Below are positions 1 through 6,290 of a DNA stretch of 8,566 nucleotides, one piece after another. Origin of the DNA: an uncultured Collinsella sp. (GTDB taxonomy: Bacteria > Actinomycetota > Coriobacteriia > Coriobacteriales > Coriobacteriaceae). The position numbers and the translations under genes are program-made. Under the pieces are notes generated by a model that saw only the letters and a list, made by a program, of their open reading frames with translations, was not told where the DNA came from and did not search any database. The DNA is taken from the NCBI GenBank assembly GCA_937926755.1, contig CALBBA010000126.1, positions 1 through 8,566 on the forward strand. The letters run 5' to 3'. Within the stretch, counting starts at the first letter, position 1. Each line of letters opens with the position of its first letter.

Positions 1-2
1 TG

Positions 3-872
3 GACACGCGCGTCCCCTTGCACCCACCGAAAGAGGGGGCGGCCGCACCCCCCGCCTCTCGCCCAGCCCCCGCCGCAGGGACCGAGGCCGTCGAGACCAC
101 GCAGCGCATACCCGTCGCGAGCGGCTCGCCCCAACAGCAGCCGGCTCCCGCATACGCGCCCGCTTCGCCACAGATCCCCGCTCCCAAAAAGAGCGGCACC
201 GGGCCGCTTATCGCCGTTATTGTTGTGCTGGTGGCGATCATCATCGCCCTGGTCGTTTTCTTTGTGATCAAGCCTTTCGACAACGCCGCCACGCAGACGA
301 CTGCCGCGGTAGCTAAGCTGCACCATGACGTCGACGACGATGACCTAAAGCCTCTCGGCAATCCCAACAGCCTGTACGACGATGATGACGATGACGACGA
401 GGATGGCGGCGAAGCAACGCTCTCCGAGCAGAACCTCTACCGTCGCCTGAGCGAATACTACGACCTGCTCGAAGATCTCGACAGCCAGGTCCGTGGCTGC
501 GCGCAGAACTTCAACGGCAACTATCTGGAAGAGGATCGAACCACCCGTCAAAATCTCGCCGACGTCGCCGAGCGCACGGAGGACACCATCGAGCAGTATT
601 ACGACATCGTCGAGGACCTGGACGTCCCGACGAGCTCCAAGAACTACAGCTCCTGGAAGGATATCATCGCCCTGTACGACGACCTGGATCACCGCATTGA
701 CGCAATCTGTGATGCCTGGGAGATCAGCCTGAAATACGCCAAGCCTGCGGACCACAAGAATGAGATCGTGGCGCCGCTGTCGCGCGACAACGTGGCGGGC
801 ACCAATGACAATAAGTACCGCCTAGACTTTGAGGAGCGCTATCCCGGCGCCAAGCCTGTCGAGGTGAACTAG
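3..872 (+). CDS. Single-pass membrane protein with Asp-rich extracellular region, 5'-truncated
   Basis: The reading frame is open from the left edge, so the gene almost certainly starts upstream; the TTG at 18 has no convincing ribosome site and is not a credible start. Counting from that TTG codon, residues 1-60 are Pro/Ala/Gln-rich and probably disordered. Residues about 63-84 (GPLIAVIVVLVAIIIALVVF) form one strong transmembrane helix, preceded by a KK pair that suggests an inside N-terminus. Residues about 104-130 are very acidic, with a run of seven Asp at 121-127. The remainder (about 135-245) looks helical and acidic, with two cysteines (161 and 231) that could pair if exported. Many actinobacterial proteins of this build carry a zinc ribbon at the missing N-terminus, but that part cannot be seen here. 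Function unknown; no enzymatic motif recognised. The gene converges on topA and ends with TAG at 870-872. Confidence 0.8.
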   Translation, partial: DTRVPLHPPKEGAAAPPASRPAPAAGTEAVETTQRIPVASGSPQQQPAPAYAPASPQIPAPKKSGTGPLIAVIVVLVAIIIALVVFFVIKPFDNAATQTTAAVAKLHHDVDDDDLKPLGNPNSLYDDDDDDDEDGGEATLSEQNLYRRLSEYYDLLEDLDSQVRGCAQNFNGNYLEEDRTTRQNLADVAERTEDTIEQYYDIVEDLDVPTSSKNYSSWKDIIALYDDLDHRIDAICDAWEISLKYAKPADHKNEIVAPLSRDNVAGTNDNKYRLDFEERYPGAKPVEVN

Positions 873-890
873 CGCTTTGTCGTTCCTGAG

Positions 891-948
891 CCGGCAGTTA
901 GGGACGTTCCTAAACTGCCGGCAGAAAAGGAACGTCCCTAACTGCCGG
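891..948. repeat. Perfect 21-bp inverted repeat, REP-like palindromic element
   Basis: The left arm at 891-911 (beginning CCGGCAGTTAGGGACG) is the exact reverse complement of the right arm at 928-948. The 16-nt spacer (912-927) itself contains the palindrome CTGCCGGCAG (915-924). The element can therefore fold as one long hairpin or as two adjacent hairpins of about 31 nt, each bounded by CCGGCAG and CTGCCGG. It lies between two convergent genes and is separate from the neighbouring terminator because it has no T-tract. Its size and position resemble REP/BIME-type dispersed intergenic palindromes. That is inference: only one copy is in the window. Confidence 0.85.
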
Positions 949-951
949 TCA

Positions 952-991
952 AAAAAACGAGCGAGGATCATGGGACCCTCACTCGTTTTTT
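952..991. terminator. Bidirectional Rho-independent terminator between convergent genes
   Basis: An A6 run (952-957) followed by CGAGCGAGG (958-966) pairs with CCTCACTCG (977-985) followed by T6 (986-991), with one C/A mismatch and a 10-nt loop. Because an A-tract flanks one side and a T-tract the other, it can terminate in both directions. On the minus strand it lies about 22 nt after the topA stop codon. On the plus strand it serves the membrane-protein gene ending at 872. Confidence 0.88.
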
Positions 992-1013
992 GGGCACTGT
1001 TTCGACTGCGCCG

Positions 1014-3608
1014 TTACTTGTCGGCGGCTGCTTTCTTGGCAGTCGACTTCTTCGCGGTCGTCTTCTTGGCGGCAGTGGCTTTCTTAGCCGTCGTCTTCTT
1101 TGCCGCCGTCGTCTTCTTAGCCGTGCTCGCCTTGGTCGTAGTCTTGCGGCCGCGGGCGGGCTTCTTCTCCTTGGTCGGGCAGTCCATGTTGACGCAGATA
1201 CGCCACGGACCGCGCGCCGTGTTGACCACCACGATGGGGGCGCCGCACTCGGGACAGGTCTCGCCCGTCGCCTCGAGCTTGCCACGCGCCGGCAGCGGAT
1301 AGCTCACGCCGCAGTCATCGTAGTTGGTGCAGCGGATAAAGCGCTTGCCGCTCTTCTCGCTCTTGTGCGCGATCAGGTCGCCATGGCGTCCGGCCTCGGC
1401 ACACACCTTGCACTCGCCCACTTTAAGGTCGGGCTCGTAGTTGGTGGGGCACGTGGGGTTCACGCAGATCTCGAAGGCCTTCTGGCGGAATGGCTGGCAC
1501 TTGATGCGCGGCGCGCCGCACTCGGGGCACACGGCGGCCTCGCCCTCGAGCGGGCTCACCTTGACGCCGCTCGGCACCGGATAGGTCACGTCGCAGTCGG
1601 GCCAACCCATGCAGCCGATAAAGCTGCCGCGGGTCTTGGCGCTCGTCTTCATAACCAGGTCCTTGCCGCACTTGGGGCAGGCGCCCACGCGCGCATCGGC
1701 CGTGACGGCGTCGCTGATGGCGTCGCCCAGCTCCTGCGTGTGCTTGAGCAGCTCGTCGAGCACGCCAGCCAGCAGTGCGCGCGAGTGCGTCACGACATGC
1801 TCTTCGGTGTCCTCGCCGCGCTCCACGCGGGTCATATCGCCATCGAGCTCGCTGGTCATATCAGGGCTCGTGATGCGCGGGGCAAACTGCGTCAGCGCGT
1901 CAATGATGGCGATACCCAGCTGACTCGGCTCCACGGGATCGTTTTTGAGGTAGCGCACGGCATACAGGCGCTCGATGATGCTCGCGCGCGTGGACTTGGT
2001 ACCCAGGCCGCGCTTCTCCATCTCCTGCACGAGTTTGCCCTGGCTGTAGCGCGCGGGCGGCTCGGTCTGCTTGGCCTCGAGCTTAATGTCGAACACGTCG
2101 ACCGTATCGCCCTGCTCCAGCGGCGGCATCTGCTCGTCGCGCTTAAGGCCGTACGGGTATGCCTCGCGGAAACCCGGGGTCACGAGCACGTCACCAGAAG
2201 CCACGAACGGCTCGCCGTTGACGTCGAGCTCGAGCTTGGTGTTCTCGATGGTCGCGGGACCCATGAGCGTTGCCAGGAAGCGACGGGCGATGAGGTCGTA
2301 GAGCTTGCGCTGGCCGCCGTCGAGCGTGGACGGATCACCCTCGCCCGTGGGATAGATAGGCGGGTGGTCGGTGGTCTCGACCTTGCCGCGCGTGGGCTTC
2401 ATGGGACCGGCGAGTACCTTTTTGCACACGGGCGCCAGCGCTGGATTGATCTTTGCCAGGTCGCTCACCACGGCGCCCAGATCGAGCGTCGCGGGGTACA
2501 CGGTATTGTCGACACGCGGGTAGCTGATGAGGCCGGCCATGTAGAGGGACTCGGCGATGCGCATGGTACGCGCAGGCGAGATGCCCTCGGCCGCAGCGGC
2601 AGCCTGCAGCGAGGTGGTCGCAAACGGCGTGGGCGGCTGCTGCTTACGCGAGCGCTTGGTCACCGCGGCGACGGTCGCCGTCGTAGCGCCGTCAACGTGG
2701 CCGTACGCCGTCTCGGCAGCATCCTTGTCGGTAAAACGCGCCGTCTTGTGCGCGATCTTAAAGCGGTCGTCCTCGGCAGCACCCTGTGCGGCGCCCATGC
2801 CGCGAATCTGCCAATAGTCCTCGGGCACAAACGCCATGCGCTCGCGCTCGCGCTCGACCACCAGGGCAAGCGTCGGCGTCTGCACGCGGCCGGCGGAACG
2901 CACGTTGCCAAAGCCGCCAAACTTGGCGAGCGTCAGGTAGCGTGTGAGCACCGCGCCCCAAATGAGGTCGATGTGCTGACGGCTCTCGCCGGCGTCGGCC
3001 AGATTCTGGTCGAGCGTGACGAGATTATCGAAGGCGTGCGTGATCTCGGCCTTGGTAAACGAAGAATACTGGGCGCGGGCGACCGGCAAGTCCGGCGCAA
3101 CCTCGCGCACCTTGTTGAGAGCATCCGAGCCAATCAGCTCGCCCTCGCGGTCGAAGTCCGTGGCGATGATGACGCTATCGGACTTTTTAGCGAGGTTCTT
3201 GAGCGAACGAATGAGCTCCTTCTCGGCCGGCAGCTTAATGACGGGCGCCCAGGTGAGATAAGGCAGGCTCTCGAGCTTCCAGCCCTTAATGGAGATGCCA
3301 TCGGCAAGGAACGGCTTACGCTTGGTGTCGTAGGGCGGACGCGCCAGGCCATCGGGCATGTCGGCCGGCAACATCTCGCCGTCCTCGGTGACCGAATACC
3401 AACCCAGCTTTTTATCGAACAGCACGCTGTCGCAAAAATCGGGCGCAAGGATGTGACCGGCAAGGCCGATGGTCACGCACTCCTCGCCCTTCCACTCAAA
3501 ACGGTAGATGGCGGTGTTGTACACCTTGTCCTTTTTAGGCTTACCCGTAGACAGCCGCTCGGCGATCTGACGCGCGGCGTCGTTTTTCTCGGCGATGATG
3601 AGCTTCAA
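1014..3608 (-). CDS. topA: Type IA DNA topoisomerase I, archaeal-type core with four zinc ribbons and a Lys-rich tail
   Basis: This enzyme relaxes negative supercoils by cutting one DNA strand through a tyrosyl linkage. The 864-residue protein begins with a Toprim domain: the catalytic Glu is E7 in LIIAEKND, and the metal-binding DxDxxGE motif is D151-E157 in ATDFDREGELIG. The active-site tyrosine is Y363 in ISYPRVDN. After the core come four Cys4 zinc ribbons, starting with the pairs C644/C647, C694/C697, C733/C736 and C785/C788. Residues 813-864 are a basic tail of repeated AKKTT-like units, as seen in actinobacterial TopA. The forms DFDREGELIG and NLADAGESRQHIDLIWGAV resemble the archaeal TopA branch more than classical bacterial TopA. 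The start is TTG (3606-3608), with AGGAG (3615-3619) six bases upstream. It is last in a five-gene minus-strand cluster, 54 nt after hypB. The type IA assignment is firm; the subfamily placement needs a tree. Confidence 0.96.
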   Translation of the reverse strand: MKLIIAEKNDAARQIAERLSTGKPKKDKVYNTAIYRFEWKGEECVTIGLAGHILAPDFCDSVLFDKKLGWYSVTEDGEMLPADMPDGLARPPYDTKRKPFLADGISIKGWKLESLPYLTWAPVIKLPAEKELIRSLKNLAKKSDSVIIATDFDREGELIGSDALNKVREVAPDLPVARAQYSSFTKAEITHAFDNLVTLDQNLADAGESRQHIDLIWGAVLTRYLTLAKFGGFGNVRSAGRVQTPTLALVVERERERMAFVPEDYWQIRGMGAAQGAAEDDRFKIAHKTARFTDKDAAETAYGHVDGATTATVAAVTKRSRKQQPPTPFATTSLQAAAAAEGISPARTMRIAESLYMAGLISYPRVDNTVYPATLDLGAVVSDLAKINPALAPVCKKVLAGPMKPTRGKVETTDHPPIYPTGEGDPSTLDGGQRKLYDLIARRFLATLMGPATIENTKLELDVNGEPFVASGDVLVTPGFREAYPYGLKRDEQMPPLEQGDTVDVFDIKLEAKQTEPPARYSQGKLVQEMEKRGLGTKSTRASIIERLYAVRYLKNDPVEPSQLGIAIIDALTQFAPRITSPDMTSELDGDMTRVERGEDTEEHVVTHSRALLAGVLDELLKHTQELGDAISDAVTADARVGACPKCGKDLVMKTSAKTRGSFIGCMGWPDCDVTYPVPSGVKVSPLEGEAAVCPECGAPRIKCQPFRQKAFEICVNPTCPTNYEPDLKVGECKVCAEAGRHGDLIAHKSEKSGKRFIRCTNYDDCGVSYPLPARGKLEATGETCPECGAPIVVVNTARGPWRICVNMDCPTKEKKPARGRKTTTKASTAKKTTAAKKTTAKKATAAKKTTAKKSTAKKAAADK
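1017..1172 (-). repeat. topA: Degenerate tandem repeats encoding the Lys/Ala/Thr tail of TopA
   Basis: The last 52 codons of topA are built from degenerate 12-15 nt units of the form GCC-AAG-AAG-ACG-ACG (read on the minus strand), giving recurring AKKTT, AAKKTT and AKKST peptides. Such tails bind DNA and aid processivity in mycobacterial and Streptomyces TopA (family knowledge). The unit count is likely to vary between strains by slippage (inference). Confidence 0.7.
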
Positions 3609-3662
3609 AAGAGGCTCCTATCTCGTATCTCTGCGGCTACGCCCGCCCGTATGGCGGCCGAC

Positions 3663-4346
3663 TTACGCCCTTGCTTGCTCAATCTGCCCGATGAGCCAAT
3701 CGCACCAGGCATCCATGCCCTCGCCCTTGCGCGCGCTCACGGCAAACCGCGGCGCCTGCGGATTGAGGTCATCGAGTGTCTTAGTATACCTATCCATGTC
3801 AAAATCGAAAGCCGGGGCCACATCGACCTTGTTGAGCAGCTGTGCGCCGGCGTGTTGGAAGATGCCCGGGTACTTGATGGGCTTGTCGTCGCCCTCGGGC
3901 ACCGAGAGGATCATGATGGACAGGTTCTCGCCCAGGTCAAAGTCGACCGGGCAGACCAGGTTGCCCACGTTTTCGATAAAGATGACGTCGATGTTTTCCA
4001 GACCCACAGCCTGGTCGAAGGCGTCGACGGCCTCCATGATCATGTTGCCCTCGAGGTGGCACAGGCCGCCCGTGTTGATCTGGATGGCGGGCATGCCGGC
4101 TTCCTTCATGGTGATGGCGTCGACGTCCGAGGCGATATCGCCCTCGATGACGGCGCAACGCAGGCCCGCCTTGTCGCGCAGGCGCTCGTTGGTGCCCAAA
4201 ATCGTGGTGGTCTTGCCCGAACCGGGGCTCGACAGCACATTGATCACATAGGTGTTTGTCTCTTTAAATCGCCGACGCAGCTGATCTGCCAGGCGCTCAT
4301 TGCGCGACAGAATCGGCGACGCGATATCAATCGTTTTCTCGGCCAT
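3663..4346 (-). CDS. hypB: Hydrogenase nickel-incorporation GTPase HypB
   Basis: HypB is a SIMIBI-class GTPase that works with HypA to insert nickel into the large subunit of [NiFe] hydrogenase in the cytoplasm. In the 227-residue protein, counted from ATG, the P-loop is PGSGKTT at 41-47. The Mg/switch region is IEGDIASDVDA (68-78), and the G4 motif is NKVD (172-175). Conserved metal-site residues of the G domain are present: C96 and H97 in GGLCHLEG, and C132 in ENVGNLVCPVDFD. There is no His-rich stretch and no N-terminal CxxCGC nickel site, so this is the short form without nickel storage. The ATG at 4344-4346 is preferred over the upstream GTG (4353-4355), because AAGGAG (4355-4360) overlaps the GTG but sits eight bases from the ATG. 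It follows hypA by 55 nt with no terminator between. A urease accessory role is less likely given the neighbouring HypA. Confidence 0.96.
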   Translation of the reverse strand: MAEKTIDIASPILSRNERLADQLRRRFKETNTYVINVLSSPGSGKTTTILGTNERLRDKAGLRCAVIEGDIASDVDAITMKEAGMPAIQINTGGLCHLEGNMIMEAVDAFDQAVGLENIDVIFIENVGNLVCPVDFDLGENLSIMILSVPEGDDKPIKYPGIFQHAGAQLLNKVDVAPAFDFDMDRYTKTLDDLNPQAPRFAVSARKGEGMDAWCDWLIGQIEQARA

Positions 4347-4354
4347 ATTCGGCA

Positions 4355-4360
4355 CTCCTT
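4355..4360 (-). promoter_or_regulatory. hypB: Ribosome binding site that fixes the hypB start
   Basis: AAGGAG on the minus strand, eight bases before the ATG at 4344-4346. It overlaps the in-frame GTG at 4353-4355, which rules that codon out as the start. Confidence 0.8.
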
Positions 4361-4401
4361 ACTTCTGCCCCTTTATACCCCGTCCCCAGGTGGCTGGCGG
4401 G

Positions 4402-4758
4402 CTAATCGTCGGGGGTTTCGATTTCGATACTTGCGATATCGAGCTCGCGGCCGTGCAGTAGGCGCACGTTGGCACCACCACACTGGGGACAGCGACAGTG
4501 GAAGCGATCGTGGTCGAAAACCTCACCGCAGTCCAGACACTCGCTTTGCGGATGGACCTCCTCCACGGCAAGCTCGCAGCCTCGCGTGAGCGGGTCCTCG
4601 TCGCGAAATGTCTCCCACGCAAAGTCGAGCGCCTCGCGCACGACCTCGGTCATATCCCCGATACGCAGCGTTACCAAAACGGCGCGCGAGGCCCCCGCCC
4701 CACGCGCCGCGCGAATCACTGTATCGAGCATGCCGTTGACAATGCCAACCTCGTGCAT
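4402..4758 (-). CDS. hypA: Hydrogenase nickel-insertion metallochaperone HypA
   Basis: HypA binds nickel and hands it to [NiFe] hydrogenase together with HypB. The 118-residue protein has the normal family length. It starts with the invariant MHE, where H2 supplies the nickel site. Its zinc domain carries two CxxC pairs: C74/C77 (ECLDCG) and C90/C93 (CPQCGG); C88 is an extra nearby cysteine. The segment LVTLRIGDMTEVVREAL is typical of the family. The ATG at 4756-4758 lies six nucleotides after the tatC stop. Its GAGGAG site falls inside the last tatC codons, so translation of the two genes is probably coupled. The acidic end (ETPDD) is unremarkable. The close hypA-hypB order supports both calls. 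Confidence 0.96.
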   Translation of the reverse strand: MHEVGIVNGMLDTVIRAARGAGASRAVLVTLRIGDMTEVVREALDFAWETFRDEDPLTRGCELAVEEVHPQSECLDCGEVFDHDRFHCRCPQCGGANVRLLHGRELDIASIEIETPDD

Positions 4759-4764
4759 ACCGAT

Positions 4765-5556
4765 TTACTCCTCGTCGTCCTCGTCGTCCGAGAACAGGTC
4801 CAGACGGCTCACGAACAGGCCCTCCTTGCCCTCGCGCGCGGTAATGACCACGCGAGCGATGGCGAGCGAAATCTCGTAGAGCGAGAGCAGGGCGCCATAC
4901 ATGAGACCCAGCGTAACGGGCGAGCCGTCGGGCGTAATCACAGCCGAACCCACGAGCAGGCCCACGTACACGTAGCGCCAAGCGCTGCGGAAGGCCGCGT
5001 AGGACACGATATGGAAAACAGACAGGTAGAAGATGATGAGCGGCAGCTCGAACGCCACACCAAAGCCGATCATGAAGAGCAGCTCCATGTTGACGTAGTT
5101 CTCCAGATCGGGCAGCGCCGTAGCGACAGCCGAGGTCTCGCCGATGAGCCACTCAAAGCCCGCCGGGATGATAATGAAGTAGCAGAAGATGGCGCCCAGG
5201 AAGAACAGAACCGTCGAGGCGAGCACCGTGGGCACAACCCACTTGCGCTCGTTGGGGCGCAGTGCCGGCAGGAAAAATGCCAGGATCTGCCAGATGATCA
5301 TGGGCGTGCACATGACCACGGCCATCTTGATGGCCAGCGAGAAGCGCAGGCCAAAACCGCCGAGCGTGGTGGTGATGTAGAACTTACCGTCCGGCACAAA
5401 GGAGCGGATGGGGTCTTCCAGGATGTCGAGCACCACGGGCGTGGCGAAATACAGCACGATGGCGGCGGCAAACACCGACACGACCACGATGGTCAGGCGG
5501 CGACGGAGCTCTCCCAAGTGATCGAAGAGCGGCATACGAGCAGGTCCGATAGGCAT
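4765..5556 (-). CDS. tatC: Sec-independent (twin-arginine) protein translocase subunit TatC
   Basis: TatC is the polytopic receptor that recognises twin-arginine signal peptides and nucleates the Tat pore in the cytoplasmic membrane. The 263-residue protein carries the N-terminal cytoplasmic signature FDHLGELRRRL (11-21). It also has the conserved FGVAFELP, with the membrane-buried glutamate at E170, and the VITPDG loop with D210. Six hydrophobic segments lie near residues 22-43, 74-95, 107-131, 157-180, 194-209 and 213-238, as expected. The C-terminus is a short, strongly acidic tail (SDDEDDEE). The ATG at 5554-5556 overlaps the stop of the upstream tat gene as TAATG, with GGGAGG nine bases upstream, so coupling is likely. 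M8 is a weaker alternative start. Confidence 0.97.
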   Translation of the reverse strand: MPIGPARMPLFDHLGELRRRLTIVVVSVFAAAIVLYFATPVVLDILEDPIRSFVPDGKFYITTTLGGFGLRFSLAIKMAVVMCTPMIIWQILAFFLPALRPNERKWVVPTVLASTVLFFLGAIFCYFIIIPAGFEWLIGETSAVATALPDLENYVNMELLFMIGFGVAFELPLIIFYLSVFHIVSYAAFRSAWRYVYVGLLVGSAVITPDGSPVTLGLMYGALLSLYEISLAIARVVITAREGKEGLFVSRLDLFSDDEDDEE

Positions 5557-6137
5557 TACTCATCGCCTCCCTTCGGGGCGGCGGCGGCTTCGTCCTCGGC
5601 CTCGAGCTCGCGAGCGAGCTGGTCGACGACGGCCTTGCGCTTGCGGGGACGACGGGCGTAGAGGTCAGCCGTCGTGGGCTCTGCCGGCTCGGGCTCGGGC
5701 TCCGGCTCTGCAGTGGAAGCGGACTCGGCGGCGGCATCGGCGGACCCGGCGTCGGCGCCCTCGGTCGCAGGCTCCTCAGCAGCACCCTCGCCCTCGGCGG
5801 CAGCCTCGCTCGCGGCCTTCTCGGCAGCAAGGCGGGCACGACGCTCGGCAAAGGTCTCCTTCTTGGCGGGCGCTGCCGTCTCGGCGGCATCCTCGTCCGC
5901 ATCGGAATCGTCGTCGGTCGCAGCAGCCTTCTTGGGCTTGACCGGGGCCGACGCGGCCTCGCTCACCGGATCGATAATCTCGGACTGAACAACGGCCGTC
6001 ATCTTTTCCTGCGTCTCGCGGAACTGACGGATGGCACGGCCGATCGTGCGGCCCATCTGCGGGAGCTTATCCGGGCCAAACAGCAAAAAGCCGAAGACCA
6101 CGATGATCGCGAGCTCACCCTCTCCAATACCAAACAC
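5556..6137 (-). CDS. tatA: Twin-arginine translocase TatA/TatB-family subunit with long charged C-terminal extension
   Basis: TatA/TatB proteins have one N-terminal membrane helix followed by an amphipathic helix; they partner TatC in export of folded proteins. From the GTG at 6135-6137 the protein is 193 residues and starts MFGIGEGELAIIVVFGFLLF, followed by GPDKLPQMGRTIGRAIRQF. E8 and P22 are TatB-like, while F20-G21 is the TatA hinge, so the subtype is mixed; the symbol is provisional. Residues about 60-155 are low-complexity Ala/Glu-rich sequence, ending in an EPEPEPEP run. They are followed by a basic patch (ARRPRKRK, 161-168) and a predicted helix (about 169-183). The GTG is preferred to any start further upstream: GGAGG (6143-6147) lies five bases before it, and upstream codons would add a charged leader in front of the membrane helix. 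It is first in the cluster and overlaps tatC by one base. Confidence 0.93.
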   Translation of the reverse strand: MFGIGEGELAIIVVFGFLLFGPDKLPQMGRTIGRAIRQFRETQEKMTAVVQSEIIDPVSEAASAPVKPKKAAATDDDSDADEDAAETAAPAKKETFAERRARLAAEKAASEAAAEGEGAAEEPATEGADAGSADAAAESASTAEPEPEPEPAEPTTADLYARRPRKRKAVVDQLARELEAEDEAAAAPKGGDE

Positions 6138-6142
6138 ACATA

Positions 6143-6147
6143 CCTCC
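6143..6147 (-). promoter_or_regulatory. tatA: Ribosome binding site that fixes the tatA/B start
   Basis: GGAGG on the minus strand, five bases before the GTG at 6135-6137. The resulting N-terminus (MFGIG) matches the usual Tat form. An ATG also lies just after the site (GGAGGTATG) but is out of frame. Confidence 0.7.
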
Positions 6148-6212
6148 AAGGCTCGATGTGAGTCGAGCCCGCACCGCGCCATTCGGCCGGAACTCGTCTA
6201 TTCATTCGGTCA

Positions 6213-6246
6213 AGTATAGCGCCCGGACGCCAAAACGTCCGAGCGC
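6213..6246 (-). promoter_or_regulatory. Candidate promoter with overlapping inverted repeat, upstream of the tat-hyp-topA cluster
   Basis: On the minus strand TATACT (6213-6218) is a good -10 hexamer about 75 nt before the tatA/B start. With a 17-nt spacer the -35 would be CGGACG (6236-6241), which matches the consensus only at GAC. An inverted repeat, GCGCCCGGACG (6219-6229) and CGTCCGAGCGC (6236-6246), has one mismatch and a 6-nt spacer, and fills the -12 to -40 region. It could be an operator, or the terminator stem of the upstream STAS gene, although no T-tract follows. The same -10 context is seen upstream of the aminotransferase gene. Confidence 0.35.
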
Positions 6247-6290
6247 ATCACAAACATATGCCAAACGGCACGCCCTTTTGGGGGCAAAGA

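Noticed and set aside
891..948. CRISPR repeat or topA terminator
   Set aside because: There is only one repeat unit pair with no spacers of regular length and no cas genes. There is no T-tract, and a complete terminator lies at 952-991.
968..1285. A minus-strand Arg-rich open frame at the 3' end of topA
   Set aside because: It is a frame-shifted reading of the repeated Lys-tail codons; the true frame continues to the TAA at 1014-1016 with intact zinc ribbons.
4347..4355. Upstream GTG start for HypB (three extra residues)
   Set aside because: The AAGGAG ribosome site overlaps that GTG, leaving no spacing; the ATG at 4344-4346 is correctly placed.
990..4589. A 1199-codon plus-strand open frame opposite topA, hypB and hypA
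   Set aside because: It is antisense to three clear genes with intact motifs. It is an artefact of GC-rich codon bias, its protein is rich in Arg/His/Gly/Leu with no domain, and its start lies inside the terminator stem.
4498..5661. A 387-codon plus-strand open frame opposite hypA and tatC
   Set aside because: It reads as Arg/His/Glu/Gln-rich low-quality sequence antisense to genes with conserved motifs.
6138..6182. Longer start for the TatA/B protein, adding 15 residues
   Set aside because: It would put a charged leader before the membrane helix and bury the GGAGG site inside coding sequence. The GTG start gives the canonical MFGIG N-terminus.
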